A stretch of 34,510 nucleotides of DNA, from positions 1-34,510 of the forward strand of contig CAUYUA010000218.1 in assembly GCA_963575675.1 (NCBI GenBank). The letters run 5' to 3'. The translations under genes and the position numbers were made by a program. This document shows positions 25,701 to 31,069 of this stretch, piece after piece. Under the pieces are notes generated by a model that ran no database searches, was not told where the DNA came from, and saw nothing but the letters and a program-made list of their open reading frames with translations. Every line of letters starts with the position of its first letter. Position 1 is the first letter of the stretch. Source of the DNA: CAUYUA01 sp963575675. Lineage in GTDB: Bacteria > Pseudomonadota > Alphaproteobacteria > Azospirillales > Azospirillaceae.

Positions 25701-26186
25701 GACTTCGGTGTTGATTTGTGTGCGTTTGACTTCGGCGGTTAGTTCTTGACGCAAAGCGTCCAATGTTTGTCCCACAGCGACGATTGGCGGTAGATTCTCC
25801 ACGATGAGTTGGCCTTCGCGATCAATTACATAGTGGCGGCTGTTCGATGTTTGGCCACGAAAGGCAATGGTCAGCGCATCGCCGACTCCCAACATGTAAT
25901 GACCTTGAACCGCTCCGATTGGAGGCTGTGTTGTTTCTGATGCGATCCGGTTGGGGGCGTCTCGATCTGATGCGTCTGTGAATAACTCGTATCCGAACTG
26001 TTTTGTCTCGGCGCCGATGCGGCTGCTGTACAGGGTTTCCACTGGCGACAGAGATTCAATCGGAGAGAGGAAAGACGGCTCTTCTACGGGAGCCTGAGAC
26101 AATATGTGCTCTTCCGTTGCGTTTCCTGTTGTGGACAAGAAAAGCCAGATCAGAAAGTGAAGGCGTCGCCCGATCCGAAGCAGCAA
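22734..26186 (-). CDS. Large polysaccharide-export-type protein with a poly-export domain and about seven SLBB repeats
   Basis: A 1150-residue envelope protein of the Wza/outer-membrane polysaccharide exporter type. It starts with TTG at 26186, which yields a signal peptide (LLRIGRRLHFLIWLFLS); a GGAGA lies upstream. Residues about 95-170 are the poly-export domain (YMLGVGDALTIAFRG, then YVIDREGQLIV). SLBB-type motifs follow at about 177 (VVGETLRPG), 280 (VVGAVRRPG), 365 (LEGHVRRPG), 622 (IQGPVRRPG), 826 (LRGAVRHPG), 912 (VLGEVRRPG) and 1045 (VVGEVQSPA), with a weaker one near 531. Low-complexity stretches rich in Lys, Pro, Ser and Glu (565-610, 700-810) separate them. A final hydrophobic helix (ILGQLALTAASIAVI) closes the protein. 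Wza has two or three SLBB units in about 380 residues, so this one is far larger. No polymerase or glycosyltransferase genes adjoin it, so its substrate is unknown. Confidence 0.9.
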   Translation of the reverse strand: MLLRIGRRLHFLIWLFLSTTGNATEEHILSQAPVEEPSFLSPIESLSPVETLYSSRIGAETKQFGYELFTDASDRDAPNRIASETTQPPIGAVQGHYMLGVGDALTIAFRGQTSNSRHYVIDREGQLIVENLPPIVAVGQTLDALRQELTAEVKRTQINTEVYVSLAEMRRIGVWVVGETLRPGRKTLTAFATIPDALLASGGVTRMGSLRRLRLIHAGQTESEGRPIDLYGLLYGGALRRSAAPDAAPEARDAEKNTPEPHLRDGDRLVAPPLGPTVAVVGAVRRPGIYEISPDRSTATLNELLRLAGGALRPGATRAIRLSYDESGAEQTSEVPTSESNAVFSDGDVLLLSPTREDRVGEVRLEGHVRRPGPRSIAEAITTGGLIDRRDLLPRPYLPFAAIETTDPVFHTRKLEAVDLQALLDGRDSRSLRDGDVLITLGEQDVAFLSARPVLEILRGDQLSSRLPRCAGLNVLARAMAGDSKGFLARGPLVSAAVTLPPADAPCPTVFDRHPDLLAFALNHAALLKSNVIRPGLYPVAQNGAKFADVALSAGGHTLFETPAKPEDAASTEKSRKPSAKTKPPAKPSALNNPDASLSATRQNKRVNRGDIIDASSPSVDIQGPVRRPGVRSLAEASTLRRLLKESEPLETDFYPLFGIIDRFDPQTMARRFLPFSPLEVVKGAFERPLTDGDRVRVFSRSETRRAVHDQNDETNEENRAGIENSPAPIEKSSLPHSESPPLESAKPDDNAETKTSPLTIKNQRLFSRNHPTSTLIPQKSFRPHLDAPSRVEDITETALNPEKKASPIAVIEEETRFIREHAVRLRGAVRHPGLWPLAVPTPLDTFLAVVGGLTSDADPTQIELSRHDAEDRSRTILDLRRPEAERTLVEPGDIVHATPLFRAHVAGYVAVLGEVRRPGRYDITRDETLLSLLRRAGGLTEQAYPAGAIFTRVSAQRAEAERQRRMAQSLDNQLAMDMMRSDPPRPEQIAAIRQLTGEMRKLQPLGRITVEADPSVLEARPEQDSLLEAGDRILIPRRPLTVSVVGEVQSPAALQFASGKTVERYVEEAGGLTRNADDDRLFLVMPDGSARSLSDRAWKEREILIPPGATIVAPRDPHPFDWLETAKSLSGILGQLALTAASIAVISNY

Positions 26187-26253
26187 TTTTTTTATTTCTC
26201 CGTTGAAGAGTTTTATTGAGCGTATATTTTTGGCGCGGCTGAGGGAGGCAATA

Positions 26254-26325
26254 AAGAAATAACAAATTAAAAGGGCCCGGCGACTGAGAACGCAATCGCG
26301 GGACCCTTTTGATTTGTTATTTCTT
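26254..26325. repeat. Hairpin-family element, copy 7 (compact hairpin, likely bidirectional terminator)
   Basis: Two 22-nt arms, AAGAAATAACAAAT plus TAAAAGGG on the left and its complement on the right, pair with one mismatch over a 28-nt loop. It keeps only the outer tips of the family element. It sits between the stop of the ELM1-family gene and the TTG start of the SLBB protein gene, and ends both ways in A/T-rich DNA, so it likely terminates the ELM1 transcript. Confidence 0.75.
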
Positions 26326-26345
26326 GTTGTTCATAAAAAGGCGCG

Positions 26346-27446
26346 TTATTTCCGCTCCTGGATGCGCCTTCTGATTTCTTGAGCGATTTCTTGTGTGTCG
26401 TTCAAAGGCGAATAAGTCCACTTCTCCAAAACGCCCGTGAATGGACGAGTGCAGCCATCGTCACGCAGCGCTTGATGGAATCGTCGGAATTTCGGCGATC
26501 CTCCTTCTAAGGAAATCACATAAACAGGTTTTCCCGTGGAACAGGCTTCGGACACCATAGAAACGCTGTCCCCGGTAACAATGATATAATCCGCTAATCC
26601 AAGAAAAGCGAAATAAGGATTTTCTCCCATTCCGTCCCACATCATAGCGGGCAATCCCGTCAATCGCGCGCGCAGAATCGCTTCATTGTCTATTCCCGTG
26701 CGTCGAGAAGCCGTCACCATCAAACCGGCGCCGGTTTTACGCGCCATCGAGGCCAACATCTCTGCGACGTCCCCCATGCGTGGCGGCGTTAGTTTAAAAA
26801 CGTCGTTGCTGCCGCCGATCAAAACCGCGACTCGCGGTCGCGGCAAATGGGCAAAGCGGTCAGCCATTCTTTCGGCGGCGTCGGCAAGTATTTGCGAGGT
26901 TACGCGATGAAGAGCGCCGCGCGTCAGCAAAACATTGAGGCCTCGCAACTGATCGTGACGCGGCGCCACGACCATGTCGAAGTGGCGTGGGTCAATAACA
27001 GGATCCTGTATCTGAACCAAGAAGGTTCTGTTCAGATTGCGCCGAGTCGCCGAAATCGCAGGGACGACGCTGTGTCTTCCGGTTGCGATCAGAAGGTCCG
27101 GCCATGGAGGTTGGACAGGATCGCCTTCCGGGCCGGCGGCGAATCGGGCGCCCAGTCGCAAATACGGGCTAAGCTCGCGCCAGGGTCGCCGCAGACGAAC
27201 TCGTTTGACGACCGGTTGGAGATCAAGCGCCTCGGCTAATCCCAGGCATTGATTTTCCATGCCCGGTTTGCCGTCGGTTAGAATCCAGCAGGAAAGGTCT
27301 TGCACGGCGATTGCGTCTCGTCTGGGGTCCGGCAAGGAGAACGTCGCGAGAGCGCGTCGTCTCCGGTGTTGCCACAGTGACCGACATCTCTCTGGATTTC
27401 CAGGGCTTTCTTCTTGGCGTGCGTTGGGTGCGTCGTATAATATCAT
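26346..27446 (-). CDS. ELM1-family (DUF1022) protein
   Basis: A 366-residue member of the family that includes plant mitochondrial fission factor ELM1; alphaproteobacterial copies are common and their role is not established. The C-terminal half resembles the GT-B fold of glycosyltransferases, so a nucleotide-sugar-related activity is possible, but this is inference. Diagnostic segments are CWILTDGKPGMENQCLGLAE, LLIATGRHSVVPA, VQIQDPVIDPRHFDMVVAP, VLIGGSNDVFKL and VTGDSVSMVSEACSTGKPVY. The ATG at 27446 follows an AAAGG Shine-Dalgarno site 9 bases upstream; an in-frame TTG at 27464 is less likely. It is read divergently from the Lrp gene, with only 62 bases between the starts. Confidence 0.88.
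   Translation of the reverse strand: MILYDAPNARQEESPGNPERCRSLWQHRRRRALATFSLPDPRRDAIAVQDLSCWILTDGKPGMENQCLGLAEALDLQPVVKRVRLRRPWRELSPYLRLGARFAAGPEGDPVQPPWPDLLIATGRHSVVPAISATRRNLNRTFLVQIQDPVIDPRHFDMVVAPRHDQLRGLNVLLTRGALHRVTSQILADAAERMADRFAHLPRPRVAVLIGGSNDVFKLTPPRMGDVAEMLASMARKTGAGLMVTASRRTGIDNEAILRARLTGLPAMMWDGMGENPYFAFLGLADYIIVTGDSVSMVSEACSTGKPVYVISLEGGSPKFRRFHQALRDDGCTRPFTGVLEKWTYSPLNDTQEIAQEIRRRIQERK
27414..27441 (+). promoter_or_regulatory. Probable promoter of the Lrp gene
   Basis: -35 TTGGCG (27414-27419), 16 bases, then a perfect -10 TATAAT (27436-27441), about 70 bases before the Lrp ATG. It overlaps the first codons of the divergent ELM1-family gene, so the two may affect each other. 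Confidence 0.5.
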
Positions 27447-27508
27447 TTCGCGCAGCCTTTGCAAAATGAGGCTCTTTCGTTGATGTCGTGAAACTTTTTG
27501 AGAGTCCC

Positions 27509-28024
27509 ATGCGGCGGGTCAAACTCGACCAAATAGATCGGCGCATCCTGCGCGATTTGCAGGCCGACGGCCGAATGACCAATGTGGAGCTGGCGCGGCG
27601 CGCCGGCATATCGGCGCCCCCTTGCTTGCGCCGCGTGCGGGCTTTGGAACAGAACGGCTTTATTCGCGGATATCACGCCGAGGTCAGCCAAGATCATCTG
27701 GGCTATGGGGTTACGGTGTTCGCGCATGTTGGTCTTTCCAGTCAAGCCGAGCCCGATCTGCGGCGTTTTGAGGAGCTGGTGAATAGCTGGCCTTTGGTTC
27801 GTGAGTGCAATATGCTGGCGGGTGAAACCGATTTTCTTCTTAAAATCGTCGCCGAAGACTGGGATGGTTATCAGAAATTTCTGACAACAAAGCTCACCAC
27901 GGCTCCCAATGTCAGCCATGTGAAGTCATCGTTGGCGATTCGCTGCTCTAAGTTATTGCCCGGGGTGCCGATTGACGAGGATGAAGATGAAACCTTGGAA
28001 ACTGAGTCCGACTCGCACGGGTAA
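27509..28024 (+). CDS. Lrp/AsnC family transcriptional regulator
   Basis: A 171-residue DNA-binding regulator responding to small molecules, usually amino acids. The N-terminal helix-turn-helix (LDQIDRRILRDLQADGRMTN, then VELARRAGISAPPCLRRVRA) is followed by the hinge and the effector-binding domain (FAHVGLSSQ... VRECNMLAGETDFLLKIV, then the closing YQKFLTTKL). An acidic tail of about 20 residues (DEDEDETLETESDS) is added to the usual length of about 155. The ATG at 27509 fits the conserved start; the frame reads back to a GTG at 27488. Target genes cannot be read from the sequence, but the divergent ELM1-family gene is a natural candidate. Confidence 0.9.
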   Translation: MRRVKLDQIDRRILRDLQADGRMTNVELARRAGISAPPCLRRVRALEQNGFIRGYHAEVSQDHLGYGVTVFAHVGLSSQAEPDLRRFEELVNSWPLVRECNMLAGETDFLLKIVAEDWDGYQKFLTTKLTTAPNVSHVKSSLAIRCSKLLPGVPIDEDEDETLETESDSHG

Positions 28025-28071
28025 GGGGGGGGGCGGGAAGGGGTCTGGCCCAATCCCGCGTCGGGAAGCCT

Positions 28072-28638
28072 TTGTCGGTTTGGGGGCGGGGGCTTCGCGC
28101 TGCGCCGGAACCGTCTCGGTGGTCTTGGGCGGCGTTTCGGGCCTGGAGTCGAGGCGTTCGGAGTCGGAAAGAGGCGGGCTTGCGGGGAGGCAAACGGGCG
28201 TCGTCGTCCAGAGAGTTGGCTGGAGCGCGTTTTTGGGAGCGGGTTCCGTTGGTTAGGCGTTTTATTCCCGGTCGGGAAGAGACGTCGCAGCCGTTGACTT
28301 CGCGTCGTTTGTTGTTTTGGGGGGGGATTGGATGCGGCGGCGTTGTTATTGTTGTGGCGGCGTTTTTTCTGTTTGGGGGGCGGGCTCTGTTTGAGCCGAA
28401 GAAGCCGCCGCTTTCTGGTTTTGAGAAAGCAATGGTCGCGTGTGTGCGCGGCGCTACTGCAAGCGCTTTGTCGGCTTCGGTTCCGGTGGCTCCTTTGGTG
28501 GCGACGGGAACTTTGGCTCCTGCTGGAGCGGTTTATGTTGTGGCGGCGTCTGGGGTTGGTTGCGGCGTTGGCGCGGTTAGTGTTGGCGCGGCCGGTTGGA
28601 TGGAGGGGGTTTTGCATTGGTTTCGGAGCGGGCCGTAA
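28072..28638 (+). CDS. Membrane protein with the two-cysteine glycine/alanine-rich domain (paralogue B)
   Basis: About 188 residues if it starts with TTG at 28072, which follows a GGGAAG sequence at close spacing; no in-frame ATG gives a usable start, so the start is weak. I do not recognise a family. The N-terminal 80 residues are basic (many Arg, Trp, Ser). A membrane helix (WGGIGCGGVVIVVAAFFLF) follows, then the same 65-residue domain as in the protein at 20948-21502: MVACVRGATASALSASVP ... SGVGCGVGAVSVGAAG, with cysteines exactly 39 residues apart. Unlike that paralogue it has an N-terminal membrane anchor in place of a cleavable signal. It lies 48 bases after the Lrp stop and may share its transcript. 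Codon use is GC-rich. Confidence 0.55.
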   Translation: MSVWGRGLRAAPEPSRWSWAAFRAWSRGVRSRKEAGLRGGKRASSSRELAGARFWERVPLVRRFIPGREETSQPLTSRRLLFWGGIGCGGVVIVVAAFFLFGGRALFEPKKPPLSGFEKAMVACVRGATASALSASVPVAPLVATGTLAPAGAVYVVAASGVGCGVGAVSVGAAGWMEGVLHWFRSGP

Positions 28639-28671
28639 TTAAAACGGTCTGTGTTGCAAGCATCATAAGTT

Positions 28672-28712
28672 TTAAATAAAGATAAAGATAAAAATAAAGA
28701 AAGATAAAGGAA
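28672..28712. repeat. A-rich microsatellite-like stretch at the left edge of element copy 8
   Basis: Repeated AAAGATA / AAATAAAG units of imperfect length form an A-rich tract just outside the left arm of the long inverted repeat. The right flank has the shorter ATCTTTATG instead, so the tract looks like an expansion on one side only. Confidence 0.5.
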
Positions 28713-28716
28713 AATC

Positions 28717-29063
28717 AAAAGGGTCCAGGGACTGTGTTCCTGGTCGTGGGGGATTATAAGGGGGGAGCGAAAGCCCCCCTTATTCGCGAAGCGATCTTCC
28801 TCTGGAATTGTTGATGTTATTGAAGTTGTTTGTTTTTATTGTTCACCTCTGTTAATCGTTGACGTTGATCGTCTAGGGTCAAAACCCAATCACAAAACCC
28901 AATCATCGACAATCTATTGATCTGGCTCGGTTTTTTTCAGCGACCGAAGAAAACGTGGATGGAAGTCAACGATTCCAGAGAAAGATCGCTTCGCGAATAA
29001 GGGGGGCTTTCGCTCCCCCCTTATAATCCCCCACGACCAGGAACACAGTCCCTGGACCCTTTT
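28717..29063. repeat. Hairpin-family element, copy 8: long inverted repeat, 98-bp arms
   Basis: Arms at 28717-28814 and 28966-29063 are inverted copies differing at 2 of 98 positions, around a 151-bp interior. Each arm also contains its own hairpin (AAGGGGGG / CCCCCCTT). No ORF is present in the interior and there is no transposase. This is the reference copy of the family, whose other eight members lie at 3181, 5646, 14465, 17014, 20546, 22580, 26254 and 34262. It lies between paralogue B and the 80-residue gene on the other strand. Confidence 0.9.
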
Positions 29064-29133
29064 AATTTTTAATCTTTATGATGAGGCCGTGAGGCCGTGA
29101 TGTTCAAGACTTCGTGCGCGTCTATAAACAAAA

Positions 29134-29158
29134 AAGGGGCCTTTCTTTAGGCCCCCCT
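29134..29158 (-). terminator. Terminator of the small acidic protein gene
   Basis: GGGGCC / GGCCCC stem around an 8-nt loop; on the minus strand it is followed by a run of T's (AAAAAA on the plus strand at 29130-29135). It lies directly after the stop of the gene at 29165-29407. Confidence 0.7.
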
Positions 29159-29164
29159 TGTGTC

Positions 29165-29407
29165 TTACTCGTTTTCTTCGGCTTCTGCATCCGCCTCGAT
29201 TTGGTCGGCGAGATCGCGCAACATATCGACCACATCTTCGTGGCTGGTTTCTTCCACCGCTTGGTTGACGGCGGCTTCGATCATCGCAACGGCAACGTAG
29301 GGGCCGAGAGGTCCGCCTTCGTTGATTGCCTTTTCCAGATGCTTTTCAGCAATTTCCAGCGCCTTCTCGAATAAGGCGTCTGCCGGGCCATTGGTTTCGT
29401 CAGTCAT
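29165..29407 (-). CDS. Small acidic helical protein of unknown function
   Basis: An 80-residue protein, starting ATG at 29407 with a GGAT sequence upstream and ending in a clear terminator. I do not recognise the family. It is rich in Glu, Asp and Ala, with probable amphipathic helices (EKALEIAEKHLEKAI; VAMIEAAVNQAVEE; DVVDMLRDLADQIE) and no signal, membrane or cysteine. A protein-protein interaction or modulator role is plausible but unproven. It is transcribed alone, downstream of the SDR gene. Confidence 0.65.
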   Translation of the reverse strand: MTDETNGPADALFEKALEIAEKHLEKAINEGGPLGPYVAVAMIEAAVNQAVEETSHEDVVDMLRDLADQIEADAEAEENE

Positions 29408-29576
29408 GCTCGGATCCGTTACAGGGACTTTGGTTTCGGGGTGCGTTGAGTTATGGGAACTGAGAAAGAGAGTGGTTCAGCTATAGCATCTTGAGTTGCC
29501 GGGCGCGCGGCTAAATCGATTTTGGGATGTGAGTTTTTTATCTTGCGTTTTTCTCGGAGATTGCTGCGGACTCCTG

Positions 29577-30452
29577 TTATCGAGAGGATTGGAGTATTCC
29601 CTCAAGACCGCTTTGATAATTTGGATGACGCAGGCGCACGCCGAGTTCGTTTTTTATCCGGTCGTTTCGAACGCGGCGATTCTCTCGATAGAAGCTCGCG
29701 CCCATTGGAGTAAGGCGCGCTTGCTCAATCGGGATCATCGGCGGCGTTGGAACGCCTAAGCGCTCGCAAGCCCAACCGACGACTTCATGCGCCGGACAAG
29801 GGAAGTCGTCGGCGACGGCGTAGACTGCTCCCGGTTGTGGGTGGGCGATCGAGGCTTGTAGGACTTGCGAGACGTCATCAACATGGATGCGGTTGAAAAC
29901 TTGTCCGGGAACATCGATTCGTTGCGCGGTTCCGGCGCGAATCGATTGGACGATATTGCGGTTATAACCATAAATTCCGGCCAGCCGAAATCTATGAACG
30001 GGCAATCCGTATTCTTTGAAAAGATTTTCCCATTCTTGTTCGGCGCGTCGTCGGCGGATTTGCCGTTCTCCAAGAGGGTTTGGAGGCGTGTTTTCGTCGA
30101 CCCACTCGCCTTTGGCGTCGCCGTAAACGCCGACGGAAGATAAGTAGCCGATCCATTCATAAGGCGCGCTGTATCTGTGCAGCAGATCAGAACGATGGCA
30201 ATCGAGAACCGGGTCTCCGATGCTGTCGGGCGGGACGCTGACGAGAATATGCGAAGCGTCCGCAAGGTGGGCGCGACCTGCGGGAGGTAAGGAATGATTG
30301 CGGTCGAAGAGATAGGCGTTGACGGGAAGGTGGTTGGTTGGCTCTGGGGGCGTGTGGCGATAGGTTCCTGAGACTCTCCATTGTTTAGGGTCGAGAGAGC
30401 GGATCAGTGTTTGGGCGCAGTACCCGAGGCCGAAACAAAAAAGATGAGGCAT
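29577..30452 (-). CDS. NAD(P)-dependent SDR-family protein, YeeZ-like
   Basis: A 291-residue protein of the extended short-chain dehydrogenase/epimerase superfamily. The N-terminal nucleotide-binding turn is FGLGYCAQTL, which fits the GxGYxA pattern of the YeeZ branch. The middle holds YLSSVGVYGDAKGEWVDE with the Ser and Tyr positions of the active-site region, and the end of the Rossmann domain has RFRLAGIYGYNRN, then FNRIHVDDVSQVLQAS. The reaction is not known for this branch. An AGG precedes the ATG by about 8 bases. It is separated from cheW by a terminator. Confidence 0.85.
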   Translation of the reverse strand: MPHLFCFGLGYCAQTLIRSLDPKQWRVSGTYRHTPPEPTNHLPVNAYLFDRNHSLPPAGRAHLADASHILVSVPPDSIGDPVLDCHRSDLLHRYSAPYEWIGYLSSVGVYGDAKGEWVDENTPPNPLGERQIRRRRAEQEWENLFKEYGLPVHRFRLAGIYGYNRNIVQSIRAGTAQRIDVPGQVFNRIHVDDVSQVLQASIAHPQPGAVYAVADDFPCPAHEVVGWACERLGVPTPPMIPIEQARLTPMGASFYRENRRVRNDRIKNELGVRLRHPNYQSGLEGILQSSR

Positions 30453-30466
30453 AAAAAAACCTATAG

Positions 30467-30515
30467 AAAAAGAGAATGGGCTCCAAAAAAGATACTTTCA
30501 GAGCCCGCTCTTTTT
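30467..30515 (-). terminator. Terminator after cheW
   Basis: A GGGCTC / GAGCCC stem (30478-30506) extended outward by AAAAAGAG / CTCTTTTT, with T's on the minus strand. It ends the mcp-cheW transcript and could act on both strands. Confidence 0.8.
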
Positions 30516-30550
30516 ATTCTATTTTATTCAGGCGGCAAGTGATTTTTCTG

Positions 30551-31069
30551 TCAAGTTACACCAATTTCCTCTGACGCAAAGACTTGGTCAATGTCTGCGA
30601 TAATGATGAAGTCGTCACCGCGTTTGCCGATTGCTCGAATGAATTCGGCCCGCCACTTCATGCCGATTTTGGGTGCGTCTTCCAGTGCGGTCGCGGCGAC
30701 TTCCGTCACTTCATAAACTTTATCCGCCAAAGCTCCCACTACGGTTGGTTCGTCTTCGATTCGGACTTCGATCACGACGATTCGCGTGTCCGGGGTGTAT
30801 GCAATTGGCCCCATGCCGAACTTTGTGCGCAGATCGGTCACGGTAATCACACGACCGCGCACGTTAATCAACCCTTTGATAAAAGGGCGGCTGTTGGGAA
30901 TGCGAGTGATCGGCGTCATGTCCAAGACTTCCAGGACGCGCTCTGTCTCTATGGCGAAGATTTCTCCTTGCAGACCAAGGGTCAGCACTTGAACGGCCTC
31001 GCGACCGTTTGTGGCGGCGGCGCGCCAAGTCGAATCGGTTTTGGCGTTAGTAACGCTCGAAAGCTGCAT
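30551..31069 (-). CDS. cheW: Chemotaxis coupling protein CheW
   Basis: Links chemoreceptors to the CheA kinase. A 172-residue protein with the CheW domain from about residue 25: VQVLTLGLQGEIFAIETERV, ITRIPNSRPFIKGLINVRGR, ITVTDLRTKFGM, VGALADKVYEVTEV, ending in IIADIDQVFA. All the conserved positions are present. A GGAG Shine-Dalgarno site 9 bases before the ATG lies inside the upstream receptor gene, which overlaps it by 23 bases, so the two are translated together. No CheA, CheB, CheR or CheY lies in the window. Confidence 0.95.
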   Translation of the reverse strand: MQLSSVTNAKTDSTWRAAATNGREAVQVLTLGLQGEIFAIETERVLEVLDMTPITRIPNSRPFIKGLINVRGRVITVTDLRTKFGMGPIAYTPDTRIVVIEVRIEDEPTVVGALADKVYEVTEVAATALEDAPKIGMKWRAEFIRAIGKRGDDFIIIADIDQVFASEEIGVT

